DNA of 64,000 nucleotides from JALORV01 sp963791235 (GTDB lineage: Bacteria > Pseudomonadota > Gammaproteobacteria > Burkholderiales > Burkholderiaceae_F), in NCBI GenBank assembly GCA_963791235.1, contig CAWBRW010000015.1:29291-93290 (forward strand), in the 5' to 3' direction. Shown here in pieces: positions 7,947 through 21,155 of this stretch. The notes below the pieces were generated by a model. That model did not search any database. It saw only the letters and a program-made list of their open reading frames with translations, and had not been told where the DNA came from. Positions within the stretch are counted from its first letter, which is position 1. Every line of letters starts with the position of its first letter. A program made the position numbers and the translations under genes.

Positions 7947-10121
7947 TCAATTCACCGTGATCTCGACCCACGTGCTGAGGCCGTCAGTCGACAGCATCGC
8001 GCCGGCGTCGGATTTGTTCACCATCTTGATGTGGTTCGGGACATCCACCGTACCTAGCTTGGCCGTCGGATCGAGACTGAATGTGATCCGGTACTTGCCG
8101 GTCTTCTCGCCAGTCACCTGGGTCATGTAGAAGTTCTTGCCATAGACGACCAGACCGCCCTGGTTCAGCTCGGCGGCATATGCCGTGTCGTTGGTCCTTC
8201 CGCCACCCTCGACGGTCGTGCCAAACCCTTCGTACACCGCCTTGTCGTAGAGGACCCCTGCAATGCTGCCGTCCGCCGCGAGCTTCTCGACCTTCAGCCG
8301 TGCGTTGATCGCAAAGACGTTCCGGGTCGCCGAGGCATAGGTCGATCTGTCCGTACCCTGCAGTTCATTGATGCCCGATCCCGACAGCAGCGCCATCTTG
8401 TAGGCCGTCATCGAGTCGGTGACACCGGCGATCGTCGCGTCCTGCTTCAGGATTGTTTCGATGCGGACCATCGATTGCGCTGTATAGGACTTGCTCAGCA
8501 GCGCGTCGCCCCAGTCGACGATCACTTCCATCGTCGGACTGGTATTGACACGCCACTCGGCCTGCCACGTACTCGCACTGGCCTGCGGGTAATACGTGAT
8601 GCCACCTATTGAGACTGCCGTGCTGCTGTCGAAGAACGGGAACGTTGTCAGCGTCTCGGTCGACAGCGGCCGCAGTCCGGTGTTGAAGTCGAACGTCGGC
8701 AACGTGGCAAACGGACCGACACCCGGCCAGCTTCCGCTGATCTTCAGTCCGCTCAGGCCGTAGCCATCCGCGAAGATGGTCGGGAAGGACAGGTTGTTGC
8801 CGAAGCCCTCGTCGCCTCCTTCATCGCCGCCGCCACCCGATCTGCCGGACTGGACTGCAGCCTCGCCAGAAGGCGCGCTCTCGACATCCGTAAACCCTTG
8901 CACGAATGCCGTGACCACGTAGTAATAGTAGGTGGCCGTTGTGAGGTTCGTCGTATCGACGAATGGAGCAGTCACGTTGGCAAACTTGGTGACCTTGGTG
9001 GGATCGTTCAGGTACGTCGCCACGCCAGGCTGCAGCCCTCTGTAGAGGTTGTAGCCGACCGCCGAAGGGTAGGTGACATCAAACCACTGCACTGCGATCT
9101 CAAGCGCATCCTTCGCCGCGACCGCGCTGACGGTCGCCGGTGCCGGCGGTGCCGGTGGCAGCGGCCGCGCCGATTTCTCGGCTGATGGGGCACTTTCAAC
9201 TCCCATCACAATGGCAGTGACCACGTAGTAGTACGTGTCGCCGTTAACCAGTCCGGTGTGCGTATAGCTCGTGGCAGTAATCAGCGGACTATCAATCTTC
9301 GTAACGCCGCTCCCTCCCGGCACTACACCGGCAGTCTTCGACCAGTACACGTTGTAGGACGACGCCGACTGAACCGGCGACCATGAGAGCTGGACCTTCG
9401 TGTCACCACGCGTGGCTGCCAGGTTCATCGGTGCCCCGAATGACGCGGGCATCGGCGTCGCAGAGACTTCCGTTGACGCCACGCTCTCGCCACCCGAATT
9501 GACCGCACTAACGAGGTAGTAGTACCTGTCACCGTTCGTCAACCCCACGTGTGAATAACTGAGCACCGTGAGACCGCCGATCTTGGTGACCCCGGCACTG
9601 CCCGGGACCACGGGCGATGCTTTCGACCAGTACACGTTGTAGGAGGCCGCGCCCGATACCGCGGTCCACGCCAGCGTGACGACCGTGTCGCCTGACGTCG
9701 CGTTCACCGTAGCTGGCGCCGCCGGAACTGGAACAGGCGGAACTGGAGTTGCGCCGATCACCGACGACAATTCGCTTTCGCCGGCGCTGTTACGCGCCGT
9801 CACGGCGTAGTAAAGAAGCTTGCCGTTGGTCAGACCCGTGTGTTTGTACGGTGAAACAGCCCCATTGATCACAGTCGCGCTCTGCTTCGTCAGCGGAGCG
9901 ACATCCGACCAGTAGAGGTTGTACGAGGTCGCACCGGCCACCGCCGACCACTGCACGGTGTTCACCGTGTCGCCCGGCTCGACTGACACAGTCGTCGGGA
10001 TTGCCGGGACCGCCACTACCGGCGTTATTGGAGTCGGCGTGGTTACGGTGTCATCCGACCCGCATCCCGCCATGACGCCGCATACCACTGCAGCTGTGAT
10101 TACCCTGATCCAACTTTTCAT
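7947..10121 (-). CDS. Lipoprotein with four fibronectin type III domains and an unassigned C-terminal domain
   Basis: 724-aa predicted lipoprotein. The signal peptide ends in VMAGC with Cys20 as the lipidation site, and the +2 residue is Gly, consistent with outer-membrane sorting. Four FN3 domains follow at about residues 38-127, 131-225, 228-325 and 328-430, each with the pattern W..V..A.SYN.YWS...T.L.NG..YYY.V.A....ESA. A Gly/Asp/Glu linker (GGGGDEGGDEG) leads to a ~280-residue C-terminal domain (NNLSFPTIFADGYGL... to the end) that I do not recognise. ATG 10121 has a GGGGAG site and is preferred to the 16-residue longer reading. Probably a surface adhesion or binding protein; ligand unknown. 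Confidence 0.85.
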   Translation of the reverse strand: MKSWIRVITAAVVCGVMAGCGSDDTVTTPTPITPVVAVPAIPTTVSVEPGDTVNTVQWSAVAGATSYNLYWSDVAPLTKQSATVINGAVSPYKHTGLTNGKLLYYAVTARNSAGESELSSVIGATPVPPVPVPAAPATVNATSGDTVVTLAWTAVSGAASYNVYWSKASPVVPGSAGVTKIGGLTVLSYSHVGLTNGDRYYYLVSAVNSGGESVASTEVSATPMPASFGAPMNLAATRGDTKVQLSWSPVQSASSYNVYWSKTAGVVPGGSGVTKIDSPLITATSYTHTGLVNGDTYYYVVTAIVMGVESAPSAEKSARPLPPAPPAPATVSAVAAKDALEIAVQWFDVTYPSAVGYNLYRGLQPGVATYLNDPTKVTKFANVTAPFVDTTNLTTATYYYYVVTAFVQGFTDVESAPSGEAAVQSGRSGGGGDEGGDEGFGNNLSFPTIFADGYGLSGLKISGSWPGVGPFATLPTFDFNTGLRPLSTETLTTFPFFDSSTAVSIGGITYYPQASASTWQAEWRVNTSPTMEVIVDWGDALLSKSYTAQSMVRIETILKQDATIAGVTDSMTAYKMALLSGSGINELQGTDRSTYASATRNVFAINARLKVEKLAADGSIAGVLYDKAVYEGFGTTVEGGGRTNDTAYAAELNQGGLVVYGKNFYMTQVTGEKTGKYRITFSLDPTAKLGTVDVPNHIKMVNKSDAGAMLSTDGLSTWVEITVN

Positions 10122-10224
10122 ATTGACTCCCCTGACTCGCTTGGAACTTTCCCCGCCGCCGGCAGGCAATCAGTCCGCGGAACCGTGTCATTCATCCTCT
10201 GGCGAAGCATCGAAACTGCAACGT

Positions 10225-10789
10225 TCACCGGCCTGAGCCACCACCACCACCGGACCCACCCCCGCCACCGCCGCCCCCGCCGCCTCCGCCGCCGGCACCA
10301 CCACCCCCGGCACCGCCACCGGCACCTGCGCCACCAGCGCCGGCACCGCTACCCGCGCCGGGTCCCGCCCCGGGCCCCGGACCCGCCTGGCTCTGAGACT
10401 GCGTCTGAGAACGCGCCTGCTCGCGCGTCTGCTGTTGCGTCTGCTGCTGGGTTTGTTGACGTGCAGTTGGTTGTGTCGGTTGCTGCACCTGCTGGCGCGT
10501 CTGCTCGCGCGTTTGCTGCTGTGTCTGCTGTTGTGTCTGCTGTTGTGCTTGCTGATGGGCCGGTTGCTGTGTCTGTTGCTGTACCTGCTCGCGCGCCTGC
10601 TGCTGCGTCTGCTGTTGCGTCTGCTGTTGCGTCTGCTGCGCTGGTTGACGGGCCGGTGGCTGAGTCTGTTGCTGTACCTGCTCGCGCGTCTGCTGCTGCG
10701 TTCTGCTGCGTAGTTTGCGCAAGCCCCACACTCGTCGTCATTGCAACGGCGGCCGCAAGGATCGTCATTCCGTACTTGCTGCGATTCAT
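10225..10789 (-). CDS. Exported Gln/Thr-repeat, Gly-tail protein, frame broken by one extra base
   Basis: ATG 10789 has a strong GGAGG site and encodes a good signal peptide (MTILAAAVAMTTSVGLAQ). After QTTQQ the frame enters an Ala/Asp/Thr-rich reading that stops at 10349. The -1-shifted frame instead carries a long QQQT/QQQTREQ repeat and then a Gly/Ala/Pro tail ending GGSGGGGGSGR at 10225. At 10701-10702 the repeat pattern CAGCAGACG is interrupted by an extra base (CAGCAGAACG); the whole span is 564+1 bases. Without that base the product is 187 aa: signal peptide, ~115-residue Gln/Thr repeat, ~50-residue Gly-rich tail. Alternative: the unshifted 146-aa product is real. No homologue recognised. 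Confidence 0.5.
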
Positions 10790-10865
10790 CCTTACCTCCA
10801 CGCTCCGGTCGCCGGAGCAAACCCATTCATCGAATCGGACTGCACTCTCGATCGCTTGCAGTCCC

Positions 10866-11258
10866 TCATTTCCCGCCACCCTCGACGGCAGCCGGGAGAG
10901 CCCACTGGACCGAGCCACCACCCCCTCTTGATCCTGACAAGGTGACGCCCCGTTCCTTGGCACGTGCCTGCATGCGTGCCCGATGTTCACTGCGGACCTG
11001 GGAAAGCTCCTGGTCGGTCGTCGCAGCGCGCAGGCGGTCGCGATACTGGCCGCGCTCGCGCTCGGTCATCAGCTGGTAGCCGTAGATATCGCCGTCGTGC
11101 TCACGGCTGGAGGCCCCAGGGCGGACCTCCTGTTCCTGCCGTACCGCCGATTGCGTCGGCGAGACGGAACGTTCGTTTGTCTGAGCCACGGCAACGGCAC
11201 CAAGCGACAGCAGACTGAGAGTCATTCCCACCACACCAATCCTTGATCTCGACCTCAT
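10866..11258 (-). CDS. Small periplasmic protein of unknown function
   Basis: 130-aa exported protein. The signal peptide is SRIGVVGMTLSLLSLGAVAVAQ. The conserved-looking part is IYGYQLMTERERGQYRDRLR followed by QVRSEHRARMQARAKERGVTL, a charged helical stretch I recall from many uncharacterised betaproteobacterial periplasmic proteins. A GGAGG site precedes both a GTG (11261) and an ATG (11258); I chose the ATG. It lies divergent from the two-component system and upstream of the Gln/Thr-repeat gene, so it may be under that regulator's control. Confidence 0.72.
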   Translation of the reverse strand: MRSRSRIGVVGMTLSLLSLGAVAVAQTNERSVSPTQSAVRQEQEVRPGASSREHDGDIYGYQLMTERERGQYRDRLRAATTDQELSQVRSEHRARMQARAKERGVTLSGSRGGGGSVQWALPAAVEGGGK

Positions 11259-11320
11259 CACCGCGAGCCTCCGGTGCGATGATCAAAACAAACCCACATG
11301 CAGTAACCCTAGGGCGCCGG

Positions 11321-11338
11321 TCTGAAGCGAATCTGAAG
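11321..11338. promoter_or_regulatory. Direct repeat, candidate response-regulator site
   Basis: TCTGAAG occurs twice with four bases between (11321-11327 and 11332-11338), an 11-bp period. That is the half-site geometry usual for OmpR/PhoB-type regulators. It lies 18 bp before the response-regulator ATG and in the divergent region shared with the small periplasmic gene. Autoregulation is inference. Confidence 0.4.
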
Positions 11339-11355
11339 AATGCGAAGAGCCCTCA

Positions 11356-12015
11356 ATGCGGCTGTTGCTCGTTGAAGACGACGTCACTCTCGGTGACGCA
11401 GTACGCGCTTACCTCCGATCGCAGGGCCACGTCGTCGATTGGTTGACCGACATCAAAGGCGCCCGGGTGGCCGCGGCCGGAAAGTTCGACGCGATCCTGC
11501 TCGATTGGCGCCTGCCGGACGGTTCCGGTGTCGAATGGCTTCGTGAGCTGCGTGCCGGTAACGAGCACCGTCAGACTCCCGTGCTGATGCTCACGGCGCG
11601 GGACGCGCTGATGGATCGCGTCGAAGGGCTGGACGCCGGTGCCGACGATTACCTGGTGAAGCCATTTCAGTTGGCCGAGCTCGCAGCCAGGATCCGGGCG
11701 ACGTCGAGACGTGTGGCCGGCCAGGCGAGTTCGACGCTTGACCACGGACGGATCAGCCTCGATCCCACCGCCCGCAGCGCGACGGCTGAGGGCTCGCTGG
11801 TCGACCTGACGGCCACGGAGTACGCATTGCTCGAAGCGCTGATGCGACGCGCCGGACGGATCGTCTCGCGGCCAATGCTTGAAGAGCTGATCTATGGCTT
11901 CGAAGGTGACGTCGCGAGCAACACGGTCGAAGTCCACATCGCCAGCCTGCGACGCAAGCTTGGCCGCGACGTCATCGATACCGTCCGCGGCATGGGCTAT
12001 CGGCTGAAGGCCTGA
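11356..12015 (+). CDS. OmpR-family response regulator (QseB/TctD-like)
   Basis: 219-aa DNA-binding response regulator. The receiver domain (1-115) has the acidic pocket ED8D9, phospho-acceptor D50 in ILLDWRLPDGSG, T80 and K102 in YLVKPF. A winged-helix effector domain (~125-217) ends with VHIASLRRKLGRDVIDTVRG and GYRLKA, typical of the family. The kinase gene starts five bp downstream, forming one operon. The signal and targets are unknown; nearby exported-protein genes are candidates. Confidence 0.93.
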   Translation: MRLLLVEDDVTLGDAVRAYLRSQGHVVDWLTDIKGARVAAAGKFDAILLDWRLPDGSGVEWLRELRAGNEHRQTPVLMLTARDALMDRVEGLDAGADDYLVKPFQLAELAARIRATSRRVAGQASSTLDHGRISLDPTARSATAEGSLVDLTATEYALLEALMRRAGRIVSRPMLEELIYGFEGDVASNTVEVHIASLRRKLGRDVIDTVRGMGYRLKA

Positions 12016-12020
12016 AGTCG

Positions 12021-13352
12021 ATGCAGCAAGGCGTTGGTCGTCCGATACCGTCGATCCGCACACGATTGCTGTGGCGCACGCTGGCCACCGTGCTGATCGG
12101 TACGGCGATCGGCGCAGTGGCTGCTGGGATCACGGTCAGCGTCGTTGTCCGCGACGTGATGGAGTCGGCGCTCGAGGAGACCGCCCAGGCGCTGGTCGTG
12201 ATTGCCGAACATCAGGGCGACGTCGCAGCGCTCTCGCAGGGCCGAGCGATGCCGGCCGCCGCTCATGACGAAGCAATCAACTGGCAGTTACGTCACCCGA
12301 GTGGACGGCTGATCGCCCGGTCGCACCGCGCACCGGACACGCCGTGGCCTGCCGTGCCGCTGGTAGAAGGGCATACGAAGACGGCGGACGTCGCCGTCTA
12401 TTCCATCGCGGGTCGTGACCTGTGGTTGCAGGTGGCACAACCGCTGGCCGAGTTCCAGCGTGCGCAGATGACCGCAGCCTTTGCCGCCGGAGGCACCGTT
12501 TTCGCGCTGGGCTTGATTGCCGCTGCAATCCTTGGTTGGATGATTCGACGGGAGCTCCGACCGATTGCCGAATTCGCGCGCACGATCGAGGCCATCGGCC
12601 CCGACACGACCGCACTGACCGAGCCAACGCTGCTCCGCCGCGAACTGGTTCCGTCGTACCGCGCCCTGAGTGCATTGGTTCAACGGCTACAGGAAAAGTT
12701 GCGCAGCGAGCGCACCTTTGCCGCGCATGCCGCGCACTCGTTGCGTACCCCTTTGGCCGGACTGACGGCGCAACTCGAAGTGGCCTGCGTGACACCGCCC
12801 GCTGAATTGCCCGCGCGACTTTCCATGGCGACTGCGTCGGCGCAACGACTCGCCGGCGTCGTCGACGCCCTGCTGACCATGTCCCGCGCGAGCGACGGGA
12901 TCCACTGGAGCCACTTTGATGCGGCCGAACTGGCGTCGGTTGCAACCGGTCGCAACATCGAGGTGGACGCGTCGCAGCTACTTGCGGCAGAAATCCTCCA
13001 CGGCGACTTCGACCTGCTGGCTGTGGCGGTGGTCAACCTCGTCGACAACGCCGAGCGTCACGGCGCGCGTCGCGCCCGGATTCGGGCCACACAGACGGGC
13101 GGTCATCAGCGCCTCGAGATTGCGGACGATGGCCCGGGAGTGTCGACCGACCGGCTGGCCCGGCTGCAGACTGCCTTGGAAAGACTTGAATCGCGGGCCG
13201 CTATCGATCCGGAACTCGGCCTTGGGCTCACTCTGGCTGCCTCCGTGGCGCGCGCCCACAAAGGTTGCCTGACGGTTGAATGTGCAAGGTCCGATCGGCA
13301 GGGCTTTTGCGCGCGCCTCGAGTGGCCCAACCAGCCACCGAACGGCGTCTAA
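12021..13352 (+). CDS. Sensor histidine kinase
   Basis: 443-aa inner-membrane kinase. TM1 spans about 20-43, a ~110-residue periplasmic sensor region follows, and TM2 spans about 153-174. The H-box is AAHSLRTPLAGL with H239 as the predicted phospho-acceptor (Ser replaces the usual Glu after His, as in some TctE/QseC relatives). The N-box is NLVDNAERHG, and the G-boxes are ADDGPGV and ELGLGLTLAASVARAHKG. Cognate to the regulator just upstream. The periplasmic domain carries no motif I recognise. Confidence 0.92.
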   Translation: MQQGVGRPIPSIRTRLLWRTLATVLIGTAIGAVAAGITVSVVVRDVMESALEETAQALVVIAEHQGDVAALSQGRAMPAAAHDEAINWQLRHPSGRLIARSHRAPDTPWPAVPLVEGHTKTADVAVYSIAGRDLWLQVAQPLAEFQRAQMTAAFAAGGTVFALGLIAAAILGWMIRRELRPIAEFARTIEAIGPDTTALTEPTLLRRELVPSYRALSALVQRLQEKLRSERTFAAHAAHSLRTPLAGLTAQLEVACVTPPAELPARLSMATASAQRLAGVVDALLTMSRASDGIHWSHFDAAELASVATGRNIEVDASQLLAAEILHGDFDLLAVAVVNLVDNAERHGARRARIRATQTGGHQRLEIADDGPGVSTDRLARLQTALERLESRAAIDPELGLGLTLAASVARAHKGCLTVECARSDRQGFCARLEWPNQPPNGV

Positions 13353-13418
13353 CCAAGGAAGACACCACCTGTCGTGCTCAGAAGCGTCGATAGGACAGCG
13401 CGTGCGCGCTGATGGGCG

Positions 13419-14918
13419 TCACCTGGGAAGAGTCGAACTTCCCATCAGGAATTCATCTACCGCCCGGGCACATTGGCGCCCTTCACGGATTGCCCACACC
13501 ACCAGGCTCTGCCCGCGACGCATGTCGCCTGCGGCGAACACCTTCGCCACGCTGGTCGCATACGGACGTGGGCCGCCCCTGGTTTCCTCGGTCGCAGCAC
13601 GGGCGTTGCCGCGCGGGTCTTTGTCAACGCCGAAGGACTCGAGCACCGAGGCGACCGGGGCGACGAAACCCATCGCAAACAGCACGAGGTCGGCAGGAAT
13701 CTCGAACTCGGAACCGGGCACCTCCATCATCTTCTGCGCGCCGCTAACCGGATCCTTCTGCCACTCGACCCGTGCGGCGACGAGCGCACGCACGTTGCCC
13801 TTGCCGTCGCCCTCGAAGCGCTTGGTCGTCACCGACCAGTCGCGCTCGACGCCTTCTTCGTGCGAACTCGACGTCCGCAGCTTGACCGGCCAGTAGGGCC
13901 AGGTGAGTTCCTTGTTTTCCTTAGTCGGCGGCTGCGGCAGCAGCTCAAACTGGGTGACCGACTTCGCACCATGCCGGTTGGAGGTACCGACACAGTCAGA
14001 ACCGGTGTCACCGCCGCCGATGACGACAACGCGCTTGCCGGTCGCCATGATCTGGTCCTTCACCTTGTCACCGGCGACGATCTTGTTCTGCTGCGGCAAA
14101 AATTCCATCGCGAAGTGCACACCCTTCAGCTCGCGGCCGGGCACCGGCAGGTCACGCGATTGCTCGGCACCGCCGGACAGAACGACCGCATCGAACTCCT
14201 CCAGCAGTCGCTCCGGAGCCACTGTCTCGCTTGCCCAGTTGGTGACGCCGCCGTTGAGCTTCGACTTGCTGACGAGGACGCCGGTGCGAAACGTCACGCC
14301 TTCGGCTTCCATCTGCGCCACTCGGCGATCGATGTGTGACTTTTCCATCTTGAAATCCGGAATGCCATAGCGCAGCAGGCCGCCAACGCGATCGTTCTTC
14401 TCGAACACGGATACGTCATGACCGGCGCGTGCCAGTTGCTGCGCGGCAGCCAGTCCCGCGGGGCCGCTTCCGACAACAGCGACCTTCTTTCCGGTCCTCG
14501 CCTTAGGCGGCTGCGGCACCACCCAGCCCTCTTCCCAGCCCTTGTCGATGATCTTGTGCTCGATCGACTTGATGCCGACCGGCGCGTCATCGATATTCAG
14601 CGTGCAGGCCGCCTCGCACGGCGCCGGACACACGCGGCCTGTGAACTCGGGAAAGTTGTTGGTGCTGTGCAGGACGTCGAGCGCGGCCTTCCAGTCCTGG
14701 CGGTACACCAGGTCGTTGAAGTCGGGAATGATGTTGTTGACCGGGCAGCCGCTGTTGCAGAACGGGATGCCGCAGTCCATGCAGCGCGCGCCCTGCACCG
14801 CCGCCTGCTCGTCGGTCAGGTGAACGATGAACTCGCGCCAGTGCTGCTTGCGTGACTGCGGCGCCTCGGCGGCTTCCTCGAGCCGCTGATACTCCATGAA
14901 TCCGGTGATCTTCCCCAT
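13419..14918 (-). CDS. gltD: Glutamate synthase (NADPH) small subunit
   Basis: 499-aa beta subunit that takes electrons from NADPH through FAD and Fe-S clusters to the large subunit. N-terminal cysteine clusters are present: CMDCGIPFCNSGCP and CPAPCEAACTLNI. The FAD-binding GxGxxG is VVGSGPAGLAAAQQLARAG and the NADPH-binding one is VVIGGGDTGSDCVGTSNRHG. The C-terminal AAGDMRRGQSLVVWAIREG is intact. It follows gltB by 24 bp in the same transcript and is convergent with the histidine kinase gene. Confidence 0.97.
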   Translation of the reverse strand: MGKITGFMEYQRLEEAAEAPQSRKQHWREFIVHLTDEQAAVQGARCMDCGIPFCNSGCPVNNIIPDFNDLVYRQDWKAALDVLHSTNNFPEFTGRVCPAPCEAACTLNIDDAPVGIKSIEHKIIDKGWEEGWVVPQPPKARTGKKVAVVGSGPAGLAAAQQLARAGHDVSVFEKNDRVGGLLRYGIPDFKMEKSHIDRRVAQMEAEGVTFRTGVLVSKSKLNGGVTNWASETVAPERLLEEFDAVVLSGGAEQSRDLPVPGRELKGVHFAMEFLPQQNKIVAGDKVKDQIMATGKRVVVIGGGDTGSDCVGTSNRHGAKSVTQFELLPQPPTKENKELTWPYWPVKLRTSSSHEEGVERDWSVTTKRFEGDGKGNVRALVAARVEWQKDPVSGAQKMMEVPGSEFEIPADLVLFAMGFVAPVASVLESFGVDKDPRGNARAATEETRGGPRPYATSVAKVFAAGDMRRGQSLVVWAIREGRQCARAVDEFLMGSSTLPR

Positions 14919-14942
14919 GATCTGCTCTCGTTCTTCTTTGCT

Positions 14943-19655
<4,713 letters not shown>

Positions 19656-19746
19656 GTCGAAGTCCTGGCAAGTCCGGCCCGCGTCCGGAATGGACACGGC
19701 GCAGACTGCACTTTACTGCGACGCCACCGCACCGCACAACCTAGAT

Positions 19747-19807
19747 AATTGGGGTCTGTCCCCGATTACAAACGACCCGGCCAGTGAGGGGCAACAAATC
19801 GGGGACA
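19747..19807. repeat. REP-like palindromic element
   Basis: A palindrome around GGGGTCTGTCCCC (19747-19767) is followed 29 bases later by an inverted copy of its right half: TGTCCCCGATT at 19757-19767 and AATCGGGGACA at 19797-19807, a perfect 11-bp match. The arrangement resembles a BIME/REP unit. A REP-associated transposase relative lies 1.3 kb away. Copy number elsewhere in the genome cannot be checked here. Confidence 0.6.
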
Positions 19808-19820
19808 TAACAACCGCGTA

Positions 19821-21155
19821 TCAAGCCACGGACGCGGATTTGGCATCGTGTTGTCGCAAGGTCTCCCGGCGCCGCTCATGGGCCTGGCCCAGCACCCAAG
19901 CGACCAGCAACCAGCCGACTGCGATCGGCACGCCGACCCAGGCCATGCCCGACAGACTTAGTCCGGCCGCCTTGAGCGCGGCGGTGAACCAGCTGGCCCC
20001 GGCGTCGCCGCCTCGGTGAATGACAGTGTCGATGACATTCTTGGCTTGGTACTTGTCGTCATGGTCGACGACCGTGAAAAGCGTCTCTCGCGTCGGCTTG
20101 GAAATGGCGAACTCCCCCGCCCGACGCAGTACACCGACGACCACCAGGACGGGCAGCAACGTCCATAGCCCCAGGGCGACGAAACCAATGACGGACAGGG
20201 CAGGAAGCGCAACCAGCATTGCCGTCGCGCCGATGCGGCTCAGCAGCCGTCCTGTCACGAAGAACTGCAGTATCAGCGTCAGCGCGTTGACGGCGAGATC
20301 GACATTCGCGAAGAGCCGCGTCCGCTCGGTGGAGTCGCTGATCGCGCCGCCCACGAGACTGACCTGCAGGAAGTACAGCAGCGTGCCCAGCACCGTGTAG
20401 CTCAACACGAACACCGCGATGCCGAGCAGGTACGGCGAGCCCGCCACCCGGATCACGCCGATCCACAGGCTGGCCTTCGGTTCACCCTCGTCGGTCCGTG
20501 TGAGCACGCCGCGCTTGCCGGAGAGCTTCAGCAACGCGCCGATGCAGACGAGCGCCAGCGCGAGCGTGGCGGCGGAGGCGAGCAGGAGCCCGCTCAGTCC
20601 GGTCGACTGCAACAGCAGTCCTGCAGCGCCGGGACCGGCAATCGCCCCGAGGCTGCCGCCGGCGGAAATGACGCCGAACAGCCGTCGCGCCGCCTCGGTC
20701 GACCAGATGTCCGCCATGAAGCTCCAGAACACCGAAATCACGAACAGGTTGAAGACGCTGACGAAGACGAAGAAGAAGGGCGCTACCTCGACCTGCGAGA
20801 CGCCGCCGCGCAGAGCCGCCCAGAACAGCAGTAGAACCGCGATGACGACCCCGTAGACCAGCGGCAGAAGGCGCTGCACAGCGAGCCGCGAGGCCACCCA
20901 CCCGAACGCGGGGATCAGTGCCACCATCGTGACGAAGGTCCCGCTGAAAAGGTGCTGCATGCGTTCGACGCCGTACTGCACCGCCATTTCGTCGCGCAAG
21001 GGGCGCACCATGTAGTAGGCGGCCAGCAGGCAGAAGAAATAGAGGAACGACCACACCAGCAGCGCCACCTCGCCGCGCCGTACCTGTGCGGCGCGTTCGA
21101 TCAAGCGCGCAAGCCACCCGCGGGGCGCCGGCTCATCATCGGTCACCGCGCTCAT
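19821..21155 (-). CDS. NTT/MFS-type transporter related to NTP/NDP exchangers
   Basis: 444-aa polytopic membrane protein, roughly 12 hydrophobic segments. AYYMVRPLRDEMAVQYG near TM1 and the ADIWSTEAARRLFGVISAGG loop resemble the ADP/ATP-carrier-like (TLC/NTT) family often annotated as MFS transporters in free-living bacteria. ATG 21155 overlaps the stop of the upstream transposase-like gene as ATGA. The substrate is not predictable; the name of the family should not be read as nucleotide exchange here. Confidence 0.75.
   Translation of the reverse strand: MSAVTDDEPAPRGWLARLIERAAQVRRGEVALLVWSFLYFFCLLAAYYMVRPLRDEMAVQYGVERMQHLFSGTFVTMVALIPAFGWVASRLAVQRLLPLVYGVVIAVLLLFWAALRGGVSQVEVAPFFFVFVSVFNLFVISVFWSFMADIWSTEAARRLFGVISAGGSLGAIAGPGAAGLLLQSTGLSGLLLASAATLALALVCIGALLKLSGKRGVLTRTDEGEPKASLWIGVIRVAGSPYLLGIAVFVLSYTVLGTLLYFLQVSLVGGAISDSTERTRLFANVDLAVNALTLILQFFVTGRLLSRIGATAMLVALPALSVIGFVALGLWTLLPVLVVVGVLRRAGEFAISKPTRETLFTVVDHDDKYQAKNVIDTVIHRGGDAGASWFTAALKAAGLSLSGMAWVGVPIAVGWLLVAWVLGQAHERRRETLRQHDAKSASVA

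Noticed and set aside
10385..10700. Repeat array considered as a possible CRISPR
   Set aside because: Units are short (about 9-12 bp) and in coding phase (QQQT), with no unique spacers and no cas genes.
10185..10931. 248-codon plus-strand frame opposite the Gln/Thr-repeat gene
   Set aside because: His/Arg then Ala/Val low complexity, no start signal; the minus strand has a good ribosome-binding site and signal peptide.
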